Assembly (NCBI GenBank): GCA_963832445.1
Contig: CAWHUM010000024.1
Location: 1 to 64,000 of the forward strand
Source of the DNA: AWTP1-13 sp963832445
GTDB taxonomy: Bacteria; Pseudomonadota; Alphaproteobacteria; Rhizobiales; Hyphomicrobiaceae
Reading direction: 5' to 3'
Length of the DNA stretch: 64,000 bases
The translations under genes and the position numbers were made by a program. The notes under the pieces were generated by a model that ran no database searches, was not told the origin of the DNA, and saw nothing but the letters and a program-made list of their open reading frames with translations. Positions 56,069 through 64,000 of this stretch are shown here, piece after piece (position 1 is the stretch's first letter; each line of letters begins with the position of its first letter).

Positions 56069-56680
56069 GGGTGACCTTATCCCCGCACTGCAGAGCTGTG
56101 TGCATACTGTGCCGTCGCTGCTTGCGACGGGGCGTTTGGATCCAGCACCCAACGTGGCAGGCGATCGGCGCCTGGAAGGTAGGCCCTCGTGTTGGAGGAC
56201 CGAGATCCGGGAGGCCCGGGAAACCCGCTGACGAGGAAGCGCCAGCAATGGCGGGAAATCGTCGGCCGCCCAATGGCTGCATGGCAACCGCGAAGCGCCA
56301 GCGATGGCATGGAGCGGCAAGCCGAAGAGCGTACCGGGACAGAAATCGCCGCAACGCGGGTGCCGCAAGGCAACCCAGGGGACCCCTCAAAGGTCCCGGA
56401 GGGCTCCCAGGAGAGCCCTTGAGCAGGCCCGGCCGGGTCTGCTGGGGCCGGAGGACAACCGGCCCCCGGGTCGCCCATGCGGCGCCCGCGTACCCGTCGC
56501 ACCTCGCGCCGCCCCGGTGGGCCGCGCGAGACGGACGGCGCGTGCGCTGCAGAGGACCGACATGACGTCAAGCGGTCCACCGTTGCCGAGGCCGGCTTTG
56601 CCGGTGTAGGTCTTAGAGACCGCTGTCCGATTGTCGGGCAAAGCCAAGAAGCCGGAAAATACCCCAGCTGAGGAAACCCC
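56069..56680. other. Non-coding stretch before tctC
   Basis: Several frames are open but none has a good start, RBS or domain. Very GC-rich at 56380-56560. The promoter of the tct operon is probably in the last ~100 bases; I cannot assign it. Confidence 0.45.
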
Positions 56681-57652
56681 ATGATCCGCTTGAAGCTGAC
56701 TTCGCTGCTTGCCGCGTTCGCCGCGCTTTTCGCTTTCGCATCCGCTCCTGCGCACGCGCAGAACTTTCCCACCAAGCCCGTGACCTTGGTCGTGCCGTGG
56801 CCCGCGGGCGGCTCGACCGACCTCGCCATGCGCGCCTTCGCCGAGGCCGCACAGAAGCACCTCGGCCAGCCGATCGTGATCGAGAACAAGCCAGGCGCCT
56901 CGGGCACGTTGGGCCCGGCCCAAATGGCGGCGGGCGCCAAGCCTGACGGCTACACCATCGCCCAGATGCCCATCACGGTCTTCCGCCTGCCCTACATGGC
57001 CAAGACCACCTTCGATCCGACCAAAGACTTCACGTATGTGGTCGGCCTCACCGGCTACACCTTCGGCGTGGTAGTGAACAGCAAGTCGCCCTGGAAGACT
57101 TTCCAGGAACTCGTCGACTACGCCAAGGCCAACCCCGGCAAGGTCAAGTACGGCACGCCCGGCACCGGCACCAGCCTGCACATCGGCATGGAGCAGATCG
57201 CCAAGCAGGTGGGCGTCAAGTGGACCAACGTGCCCTTCAAAGGCGCGGCGGAGACCAATGCGGCGCTGCTCGGCAGCCACGTCGACGCGGTGGCGGATTC
57301 GACGGGCTGGGGCGCTCTGGTCAACTCCGGCGACTTCCGCCTGCTGGTCACCTGGGGCGCCCAGCGCACCAAGAACTGGCCGAATGTGCCCACGCTCACT
57401 GAGCTCGGGATCAAGCTGGTCGCCAATTCGCCCTATGGCCTGGCAGGCCCCAAGGGCATGGACCCCAAGACCGTGCAGGTGCTGCACGATGCCTTTGCCA
57501 AGGCGGTGAAGGAGCCGGTCTACACCGAGGCGCTCAGGAAGTTCGACCAGGAGCTCGCCTACCTCAATACCGCCGACTACGAGAAGCACGCCTCTCAGCA
57601 GATCGAGGAGGCCAAGAAGCTCATCGAGGATCTGGGCCTGAAGACGAACTAG
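56681..57652 (+). CDS. tctC: Tripartite tricarboxylate transporter substrate-binding protein
   Basis: The product is 323 residues with TGAGGAAACCCC before the ATG. A signal peptide ends AHAQNFP. PTKPVTLVVPWPAGGSTDLA and VIENKPGASGTLGPAQMA are the Bug/TctC signatures. It is a periplasmic high-affinity receptor, probably for a carboxylic acid, delivering to TctAB. First of three genes. Confidence 0.92.
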   Translation: MIRLKLTSLLAAFAALFAFASAPAHAQNFPTKPVTLVVPWPAGGSTDLAMRAFAEAAQKHLGQPIVIENKPGASGTLGPAQMAAGAKPDGYTIAQMPITVFRLPYMAKTTFDPTKDFTYVVGLTGYTFGVVVNSKSPWKTFQELVDYAKANPGKVKYGTPGTGTSLHIGMEQIAKQVGVKWTNVPFKGAAETNAALLGSHVDAVADSTGWGALVNSGDFRLLVTWGAQRTKNWPNVPTLTELGIKLVANSPYGLAGPKGMDPKTVQVLHDAFAKAVKEPVYTEALRKFDQELAYLNTADYEKHASQQIEEAKKLIEDLGLKTN

Positions 57653-57657
57653 CCCCC

Positions 57658-58152
57658 GTGCGGACCGGCGAACTTCTGGCTGCCGGCTGCTGGCTGGCGA
57701 TCGCGCTCGGCATCACCTGGGCAGGCGCGGGACTGGGGCTCGGCACTCTGAGCGATCCCGGTCCCGGCGGCATGATCTTCTGGATAGGCCTGGTGATGAC
57801 CGCGTTGTCGCTGGGAACGCTGGTGGTCGCGCTCAGGCAGCCTGCCGGCGACGCGCTCGCCAGCCTCTGGCAGGCCACGCGGTGGTGGTTGGTTCCCTAC
57901 GTGGTCGTGCTGCTCGCCCTCTATGCCTGGCTGCTGCCGGCGCTGGGCTTCATCACCACCACGGTGCTCCTGCTCCTCCTCCTGTTTGCGACCATAGACC
58001 GGCAAAGCTGGATCGCACCGCCGCTCGGCGCGGTGCTCGTTACCGCAGCAGCCTACATCGTGTTCCATCGCTTGCTAGGCACCCAGCTGCCAGCCGGCGA
58101 GGCCGAGCGGTGGCTCGGCGAGCACCTGCCGTTCATCTTCGGGCGGCACTAG
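57658..58152 (+). CDS. tctB: Tripartite tricarboxylate transporter small membrane subunit
   Basis: The product is 164 residues from a GTG. Four helices (GELLAAGCWLAIALGITWAG, MIFWIGLVMTALSLGTLVVA, the VVVLLALYAWLLPALGFITT hairpin, GAVLVTAAAYIVFHRLL) fit TctB. Its TAG stop is embedded in the 167-bp hairpin element. Confidence 0.9.
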   Translation: MRTGELLAAGCWLAIALGITWAGAGLGLGTLSDPGPGGMIFWIGLVMTALSLGTLVVALRQPAGDALASLWQATRWWLVPYVVVLLALYAWLLPALGFITTTVLLLLLLFATIDRQSWIAPPLGAVLVTAAAYIVFHRLLGTQLPAGEAERWLGEHLPFIFGRH

Positions 58153-58315
58153 TGTGATGATCGAGAAATCCGCATCATCGCGCCGGGCTGGGTTGGAGAG
58201 CGGATTTCTCGATCTGAATCACACTAGCATCATGATTCTGCTAGTGTCCTTCAGATCGCGAAATTCGTTCAGAGTTCGCCGCACGTTGCGACGAATTTCG
58301 CGATCAGGACACTAG
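58149..58315. repeat. CTAG-bounded double-hairpin element, copy 2 (167 bp)
   Basis: Same plan as 35276-35442: hairpin 1 at 58149-58227, 13-nt spacer, hairpin 2 at 58241-58315. In hairpin 1 a G-C pair of copy 1 is A-T here (GAGAAGTCC/GGACTTCTC versus GAGAAATCC/GGATTTCTC), a compensatory change. Loops differ but keep their lengths (26 and 22). AGGA at 58306-58309, in the right arm of hairpin 2, is the only visible RBS for tctA. Confidence 0.9.
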
Positions 58316-58319
58316 TGCG

Positions 58320-59826
58320 ATGGACCTGCTGCACAACCTCGCGGTCGGCTTCGGCGTCGCGTTGCAGCCGATCAACCTGCTCTACTGCTTCATCGGCGTG
58401 TTCATCGGCACGCTGGTCGGCGTGCTGCCGGGCATCGGCCCGGTGGCGGCCATGTCGCTGCTGCTGCCGGTGACGTTCACCGCCTCGCCCGAGGCCGGCA
58501 TCATCATGCTGGCCGGCATCTACTACGGCTCCATGTACGGCGGCTCGACCACCGCCATCCTGGTCAACATCCCGGGCGAGGCGGCCTCCGTCGTCACCAC
58601 GCTCGACGGCCACCAGATGGCACGCCAGGGCCGCGCCGGGCCGGCGCTCGGCATTGCCGCCATCGGCTCGTTCATCGCCGGCACGCTCGCCATCGTCGGC
58701 CTGATGCTGGTGGCGCCGAGCGCTGGCGCGGTTCGCCGTCCGCTTCGGGCCGGCCGAGTACTTCAGCCTGATGGTGCTCGGCCTCTCCATCCTCGCCTAT
58801 CTCTCGCACGGCTCGCTGCTCAAGGCGCTGATCATGGCCTGCTTCGGCCTGATGCTGGGGTTGATCGGGCTCGACTCCATCAGCGCGGTCCCGCGCCTCA
58901 CCTTCGACCGCATGGAGCTGGTCGACGGCGTCGGTCTGGTGCCGATCGTCATGGGACTGTTCGGCATCGCCGAGATCCTGGTCAATATCGAACAGACGCT
59001 GGCGCGCGAAATGTTCAAGGAGCGCATCCAGGGCCTTCTGCCGTCGCGCCAGGACTGGTCGGATAGTGCCGGCGCGCTGACGCGTGGCTCGCTGCTGGGA
59101 TTCGTTCTGGGCATCCTGCCGGGCGGCGGCGCCGTCATCGCCTCGTTCCTGTCCTACGCGCTGGAAAAGCGCGTGTCGCGGACGCCGGAGAAATTCGGCA
59201 AGGGCGCGATCGCCGGCGTGGCAGGCCCCGAGGCCGCCAACAATGCCGCGGCCGGCAGCGGCTTCATTCCGCTGCTTACACTCGGCATCCCGCCCAACGT
59301 GGTGATGGCGCTGCTGCTCGGGGCCTTCATCGTGCACAACGTGCAGCCGGGCCCGCTGTTGATGACGCAGAACCCGGGGCTGTTCTGGGGCATCGTCGCC
59401 AGCATGTACATCGGCAACCTGATGCTGCTGGTGCTGAACCTGCCGCTGATCGGGCTATGGGTGCAGGTGCTGAAGGTTCCCTACCGCTTCCTGTTCCCGC
59501 TGATCCTGCTGTTCTGCATCATCGGCGTCTACAGCATCTCCAGCGCCATCTTCGACATCTACGTGATGATCGCCTTCGGCGTGCTGGGCTACCTCATGCG
59601 CAAATTCGGCTACGAGCCGGCGCCCCTGGTGCTGGCCTTCGTGCTCGGACCGCTGATGGAGAACAACCTGAGGAAGGCGCTGATCATCTCGGACGGCAGC
59701 TTCTCGATATTCTTCGAGCGGCCGATCTCGCTCACGTGCTTGATTGTCGCGCTGCTGCTGCTGGGCTCGGCGGTGCTGCCGGCCCTGCGCGCCAAGCGCG
59801 AGACTATCGCGCTGGAGACGAGTTGA
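58320..59826 (+). pseudogene. tctA: Tripartite tricarboxylate transporter large subunit, frameshifted
   Basis: The first frame gives FIGTLVGVLPGIGPVAAMSL and YGGSTTAILVNIPGEAASVV, the TctA signatures. After GLMLVAP the sequence continues in the next frame as ALARFAVRFGPAEYFSLMVL to the stop at 59826. Removing one base at 58719 gives 501 residues, the normal length. If the shift is real the transporter is dead; an extra base in the assembly is as likely. The start is four bases after the hairpin element. Confidence 0.88.
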
Positions 59827-59840
59827 GCAGGGCCCAAGCG

Positions 59841-60707
59841 TCAGTAGCGCCCGCCGCGAATGAAGCGGGCAATGCCTTCGGTGACCTCCGCATCCTGGCC
59901 GACGAAGCCGTGCGGCTCGTTGCCTTCGCAGGCCTCCACGCTCACGCCTTTGCGGGCGCCACGTCCGCCTTTGACGATGACCGTCTGCTCGCGCGACCCG
60001 TTGGTCTTGGCCACGATGCCGCCGGCGAGGCGCGGCGGCGTGCGAATGCAGGTGTCGGCAGCGTGCGCCACCACCAGCACCGGCACGCGAATGGCGTCGA
60101 GCTTCGCGCTGAAAACCGTCTGCGCCACCCACGCCTTGAAGCCGCCGACGCGGCCCGAGGTCACGGGCGAGGTGAGCACGAGCCCGTCGGGCGCCGCAGG
60201 TCCGGTAAGTCGGCTCGCCGCGTTGACGGCCGAGATCGCACCGCGACTGGTGCCGATGAGCCAGACCGGCAATTTCGTGCGCTCGCGCAGGTGAGCGATC
60301 ACCTTGCCGATGTCCTCGGCGTGCTGGGGTGTCATGCGGAAGCCGCCGAGGCCGTCCTCGCCGCGATGATCGGACGGCGCATCGACAAGCGCAGTGACGA
60401 AGCCCGCGCGATGCAACAGTTCCCGCGAGCGCACCAGCGAATTCCCCTCGAGCTTGCGGGCACAGCCCTTGGGGTCGAGCGCGAGATACCCCGGACCGCC
60501 AGGCAGCAGGACCAGCGCCATGCGCCCTTCCTGTTGTGCGGAAGCGGGCGGCATGGCGAGGCTGACCGGCGTAGTCGTGCGGCCATGGGTCTGGAAGGTG
60601 ACGACCTCGCCGCACGCCTCCTGCGCCGCCACCTGCGTGACGAGCGCGGCGATGCAAAGGGCCAGCGCAGCGATCCCTCGTGCGACGAGCCGCATCGTTC
60701 GAGCCAT
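59841..60707 (-). CDS. Secreted alpha/beta hydrolase
   Basis: The product is 288 residues with a signal peptide ending near VAAQEA. The nucleophile elbow is IGTSRGA (Ser154), MALVLLPGGPGY forms the oxyanion region, ADTCIR is the likely Asp site and EPHGF supplies the His. Substrate unknown. It faces tctA convergently. Confidence 0.82.
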   Translation of the reverse strand: MARTMRLVARGIAALALCIAALVTQVAAQEACGEVVTFQTHGRTTTPVSLAMPPASAQQEGRMALVLLPGGPGYLALDPKGCARKLEGNSLVRSRELLHRAGFVTALVDAPSDHRGEDGLGGFRMTPQHAEDIGKVIAHLRERTKLPVWLIGTSRGAISAVNAASRLTGPAAPDGLVLTSPVTSGRVGGFKAWVAQTVFSAKLDAIRVPVLVVAHAADTCIRTPPRLAGGIVAKTNGSREQTVIVKGGRGARKGVSVEACEGNEPHGFVGQDAEVTEGIARFIRGGRY

Positions 60708-60730
60708 GGCGTTTCCCCCAACAATCCGAT

Positions 60731-60760
60731 GTTGGGTTACGGGCTTCGCCCTAACCCAAC
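60731..60760. repeat. Intergenic palindrome
   Basis: GTTGGGTTA and TAACCCAAC flank a GGGC-TTC-GCCC inner stem with one bulged C. This GTTGGGTTACGGG unit is a widely dispersed bacterial intergenic palindrome. It lies upstream of the hydrolase and downstream of the phosphatase gene. Confidence 0.7.
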
Positions 60761-60767
60761 CTACGTT

Positions 60768-61454
60768 TCACGCCTTGTCGATGCCGACCGGGTTGTGCCC
60801 CAAATGCTCGGCCGCCGGCGTGCGCGACCAGGGCCTATGGTTGACCGCCACCACGCGCCAAAGGCCGGCGCCGCCGCCGGCGGTCAGATGATCGAGCCTG
60901 GTCAGCGAGCAATTCTCGGTGGAGAAGCTAAGCGCGGCCTGCGGCGGAAGGTCCAGAGCGAGCGCCACTGCCGCACGGATGGTGCCGCCGTGCGTGACGG
61001 CGACGATGTCGCGCCCTGCGTGCTCACTATTGAGCCGCTGGATGGCCGGCACCACGCGATCCACAAGATCGACGAAGCTCTCCCCGCCCGGCGGGCGCTC
61101 GTCGGCCGGCGCGAACCACAAGGTATGCGTTCCAACCTTGCGCGCCGCATAAAAGGCTTTGCGCTCCTGCCCTTGCCACTCGCCGAGATGCTGCTCGGCG
61201 AAATGCGGCACGATCAGCGGCTCGACGCCAGCGAAGCGTCCGGCCGCATCCGCTGCCAGAATGGCAGCCGCCGTCTGCTTGGTGCGCATCAGATTGCTGG
61301 TCGCCCACACCGCATCGTGTGGCAGCTCGCGCGCCAGGATGCGGAAGATCTCGACATCGCTGCAATCGCACGCGAGATCGCTCTGGCCATAGATGCGGCC
61401 ACCGTCCGGCACCGGCGCATGCCGGATCCACCACCACCGCGTCACGATAGACAT
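60768..61454 (-). CDS. Histidine phosphatase family (phosphoglycerate-mutase-like) protein
   Basis: The product is 228 residues. The catalytic motif is IRHAPVP (His12, normally RHG/RHA), with second His in VTHGGTIRAAVAL and LGEWQGQERKAF as the proton-donor region. It resembles CobC/GpmB-type phosphatases. It is followed on the same strand by nothing coupled; the quinone oxidoreductase gene is 6 bases upstream, so the two are probably co-transcribed. Confidence 0.87.
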   Translation of the reverse strand: MSIVTRWWWIRHAPVPDGGRIYGQSDLACDCSDVEIFRILARELPHDAVWATSNLMRTKQTAAAILAADAAGRFAGVEPLIVPHFAEQHLGEWQGQERKAFYAARKVGTHTLWFAPADERPPGGESFVDLVDRVVPAIQRLNSEHAGRDIVAVTHGGTIRAAVALALDLPPQAALSFSTENCSLTRLDHLTAGGGAGLWRVVAVNHRPWSRTPAAEHLGHNPVGIDKA

Positions 61455-61460
61455 GCGCCC

Positions 61461-62459
61461 TCAATCCATGGTCACGACGATTTTGCCCATCGCCTTCCGC
61501 GAGGCGAGCTTGGCGATGGCCTCGCCGGCGCGGGCCAGCGGATAGCGCTCCGAGATCAGCGGCTTGATGGCACCCTTGGCATAGAGTTGCATCAGCTCGG
61601 CAATGTTGGCGGCATTGGCCTTAGGCTCGCGCCGCGCAAATGCGCCCCAGAACACGCCCACCACGTCGCACGACTTGAGCAAGGTCAGGTTGAGCGGCAG
61701 CTTGGCAATACCCGCCGGGAAGCCGACCACCAGGAATTGGCCCTCCCACGCGATCGAGCGCAGCGCGGCCTCCGAGTAGTCCCCGCCCACGGGATCGTAG
61801 ATGACGTCGGCACCCTGCTCGCCGCAGGCCTGCTTGAAGAGGTCGGCGAGCGCCTTGGCTCCCGCCTTGTCGAAGGGCCCTGGCGGATACACGATGCCGT
61901 CGTCGGCGCCGTGCTTCTTGACGAAGGCGAGCTTGTCCGGCGAGGACACCGCAGCGATCACGCGCGCGCCATAGGCCTTGCCAAGCTCCACCGCCGACAG
62001 GCCGACGCCGCCGGCGGCGCCGAGCACCAGCAGCGTCTCGCCCTTTTTCAGCTTGGCGCGATCCTTGAGAGCGTGGATCGAGGTCGCGTACGTCAGGATC
62101 AGCGCGCTGGCTTCGTCGAACGGCATGTTGGCGGGCATCGGGATGCAGCGCCCCGCCTCCACCGCCAGCTTCTCGGACATGCCGCCGGCTATCGTGGAGC
62201 CGATCACGCGGTCGCCGGGCTTGATCCCCGTCACGCCCTCGCCGACCGCCTCGACGATGCCGGCCACCTCGCCGCCCGGCGCGAACGGGCGCGGCGGCTT
62301 GAACTGGTAGCGATCCTCGATGATGAGCAGATCGGGATAGTTCACTCCGCACGCCTTCACGGCGATCACCACCTCGCCGGGCTTCGGCTTGGGATCGGGC
62401 AGGTCCTCCAGCACCAGCGTGTGCGGCCCGCCTGGCTCTTTGCTCAACATCGCCTTCAT
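61461..62459 (-). CDS. NADPH:quinone oxidoreductase-like MDR protein
   Basis: The product is 332 residues from MKAMLSKEP (62459, GAAGGGAAAG upstream); an in-frame start at 62570 adds an unlikely leader. LVLGAAGGVGLSAVELGKAY is the NADPH motif and VKACGVNYPDLLI the N-terminal signature of zinc-free quinone reductases. It reduces quinones or enones. Confidence 0.88.
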   Translation of the reverse strand: MKAMLSKEPGGPHTLVLEDLPDPKPKPGEVVIAVKACGVNYPDLLIIEDRYQFKPPRPFAPGGEVAGIVEAVGEGVTGIKPGDRVIGSTIAGGMSEKLAVEAGRCIPMPANMPFDEASALILTYATSIHALKDRAKLKKGETLLVLGAAGGVGLSAVELGKAYGARVIAAVSSPDKLAFVKKHGADDGIVYPPGPFDKAGAKALADLFKQACGEQGADVIYDPVGGDYSEAALRSIAWEGQFLVVGFPAGIAKLPLNLTLLKSCDVVGVFWGAFARREPKANAANIAELMQLYAKGAIKPLISERYPLARAGEAIAKLASRKAMGKIVVTMD

Positions 62460-62640
62460 CGCGGCTTTCCCTTCGAACTGAAACCAGTCGCTCCGTGCGG
62501 AGTTATCAGAGACCCGCGCCGGCGTCGATTCCTGCCGTGCCAGCGCCTGCGCGCGCCTTGTCACGGCCACTCTGGACGGACATATTCAGCAGTCATCAAC
62601 CATGGCATCTCACAAGCCAGGGACGAGCCAAGGGAACCAA

Positions 62641-62874
62641 ATGCGCGTCATAGTAAGCGTCATAGCGATCGGAGCCTGCGTTGCGGGTGCAGCGCTGGCC
62701 CAGACGAACCCGCCGCCTGGAAAGGCGCAGCCGGGCACGGCGAAAGAGGTCGGCACCGACGCATTCGCGAGCTGCGTCTCCCAGTGGGAGAAGGCCACGC
62801 ACATGAGCAAGCGGGAGTGGGAGCGCGCCTGCCGGCGCGTCGCCAACCGGCTCCAGAATCTCACGGTGAAATAG
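62641..62874 (+). CDS. Small secreted hypothetical protein
   Basis: The product is 77 residues. AAGGGAACCAA precedes the ATG at 62641; an in-frame ATG at 62602 lacks an RBS and would bury the signal peptide. The leader MRVIVSVIAIGACVAGAALA is cleaved near AQ. The mature part has two cysteines (ASCVSQW, RACRRV) that could pair, and is helical. Family unknown. Confidence 0.6.
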   Translation: MRVIVSVIAIGACVAGAALAQTNPPPGKAQPGTAKEVGTDAFASCVSQWEKATHMSKREWERACRRVANRLQNLTVK

Positions 62875-62906
62875 AGCGACACTGCGGGGCACGCGGGCAC
62901 CCGCGC

Positions 62907-63659
62907 TCAGAATTGATAGCGCCGCAATCCGCCGTCCACCGGGATCACCGCGCCGGTGATGTAGCCGGCGATGGGCGAGGCCAGGAAGCACACGAGATTG
63001 GCCACGTCCTCGGGCTCGCCGTAGCGCCCGACCGGGATCTCGTTGTCCGCCTGCCATTGCCGGTATTCGGGCGTGTAGTTGCGCCTGATCTGCTCCGACA
63101 TGATGCGCCCGGGCGGCAAGCTGTTGACGGTGATGCCATGCTTGCCCACCTCGCGGGAGAGGCCCTTGGCCCAGGCATGCACCGCCGCCTTGGCGCAGAA
63201 CGCGCCGTTGATGCCGTCGGGCTCCGACTTGCCGGTGATGTTGAGGATGCGACCCCACTTGCGCTCCATCATCTGGTCGAGCAACCGATGCGTGAGTTGC
63301 CGCTGGCGCGTGAAGTTGAGCGTCAGCGCCTCCTGCCACTGCTCCTCGCTGGCGTCGATCTTGAAGGGGCGGCTGCCGCCGGCGTTGTTGACGAGAATGT
63401 CGACGGCACCCAGCCCACCGAGTGCCGCCTGGGCGATGCGCTCGGGCGAGCCCTCCGCCAGGAGATCCTCGACGATGACGATCGGCTGCTCGCCGCCGGC
63501 GGCAACGATTGTCTCAGCCGTTGCTTGCAGCAGGTCGGCCCGCCGGGCGACGATTGCCAACCGCGCGCCTTCCCGCGCGAGAGCGAGCGCTATGCCGCGG
63601 CCGATGCCGACGCTGGCGCCCGTGACGAGCGCGGTTTTGCCCTTGAGTTGAAGGTCCAT
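62907..63659 (-). CDS. Short-chain dehydrogenase/reductase lacking the catalytic Tyr
   Basis: The product is 250 residues. The NAD(P) motif TGASVGIGRG (14-23) and NNAGG are normal. At the active site the usual YxxxK reads AFCAK (GINGAFCAKAAVHAWAKGL), so the tyrosine is not in its place although the Lys is. VDGGLRRYQF is the C-terminus. It may be an inactive or altered-chemistry SDR. Confidence 0.88.
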   Translation of the reverse strand: MDLQLKGKTALVTGASVGIGRGIALALAREGARLAIVARRADLLQATAETIVAAGGEQPIVIVEDLLAEGSPERIAQAALGGLGAVDILVNNAGGSRPFKIDASEEQWQEALTLNFTRQRQLTHRLLDQMMERKWGRILNITGKSEPDGINGAFCAKAAVHAWAKGLSREVGKHGITVNSLPPGRIMSEQIRRNYTPEYRQWQADNEIPVGRYGEPEDVANLVCFLASPIAGYITGAVIPVDGGLRRYQF

Positions 63660-63818
63660 CGGCAGCTCCGGGATTGTTGCCTTCGCATTGTGGCCGTGCG
63701 CCCTCGAAGATCAAGCAAGCTTGTGGCATGCTCGCATCTCGTAAACCGATGGTGGCAGAGCGGGCACCGTGCACTGCACGGGTGTCGCGCCCGACCATTT
63801 GGGCTCCTCTCCTGGTAT

Positions 63819-64000
63819 ATGGCCCCCTGCCGCATGATGCCCTCAGGACTCGACGAGCTGGTTGCCCAGGCGCGGCACGATTTCGCGCGCATGAATTTTC
63901 CCGCAACCAACTGGGTGCCGGAGAGAGCGGGACCCGACGGCCGGCCGATGCTCGACGCGCTCGTTGTCGGCGCCGGCTTGTGTGGGCAGACGGCCGGCTA
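63819..64000 (+). CDS. FAD-dependent oxidoreductase, N-terminus only (runs off the window)
   Basis: From ATG 63819 (in-frame ATGs at 63834 and 63837 are equally possible) the frame reads LDELVAQARHDFARMNFPAT and then LDALVVGAGLCGQTAG, a GxGxxG flavin motif. The length of the N-terminal extension recalls flavoprotein monooxygenases. The rest lies to the right. Confidence 0.7.
   Translation, partial: MAPCRMMPSGLDELVAQARHDFARMNFPATNWVPERAGPDGRPMLDALVVGAGLCGQTAG

Overview
The window reads as GC-rich alphaproteobacterial chromosome, most like the Hyphomicrobiales (Rhizobiales). The clues are an NDUFS4-type complex I accessory subunit, a double cold-shock-domain gene next to a DUF192 gene, an HWE-type histidine kinase, tripartite tricarboxylate (Tct) transporter genes and many ABC uptake systems. 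I infer this from gene families only. There are no rRNA or complete tRNA genes.

Region by region. 1-9.4 kb is a patchwork: the N-terminal part of an AraC regulator, a cluster of small secreted proteins expanded by duplication, an ORF-less group II intron on the minus strand (about 3115-3736), PPK2, MgtC, a frameshifted SDR, a secreted protease, and a lysR/ornithine-cyclodeaminase pair cut down by one deletion. 9.4-15.1 kb is an HME-RND heavy-metal efflux operon with histidine-rich proteins. An IS630 element sits in the stop codon of its last gene. 16.4-21.8 kb holds small genes and two kinase/response-regulator pairs, each convergent with overlapping 3' ends.

21.9-44.6 kb is an uptake and catabolism island. 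It has a branched-chain-amino-acid-type ABC operon (livMHFG plus binding protein), a DapA-like lyase, two FAD_oxidored flavoproteins, four amidohydrolase_2 paralogues, a 2-hydroxyacid dehydrogenase, an enolase-superfamily enzyme, a RidA-like protein, an Fe3+/polyamine-type ABC importer split across the island, a Rieske ferredoxin, a lone biotinyl carrier and a MarR regulator. Four near-palindromic 14-bp sites related to GTTGATATATCAAC lie in the promoter gaps of these genes, and I infer they are the MarR operators. The substrate cannot be named from sequence; the families point to an aromatic or heterocyclic carboxylate.

44.9-64 kb holds housekeeping genes (complex I subunit, cold-shock/DUF192, gloA), a GGDEF-EAL protein, a frameshifted P450 with a Tat signal peptide, a TetR-controlled HlyD/ABC exporter with two perfect operators, a tctCBA operon, and assorted hydrolases and oxidoreductases.

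Two 167-bp double-hairpin elements bounded by CTAG occupy the stop codons of the 2-hydroxyacid dehydrogenase and tctB genes. A compensatory base pair change supports the folded structure. Six otherwise intact genes each carry one extra base; this is either a systematic assembly fault or real decay, and it affects how those genes should be read.
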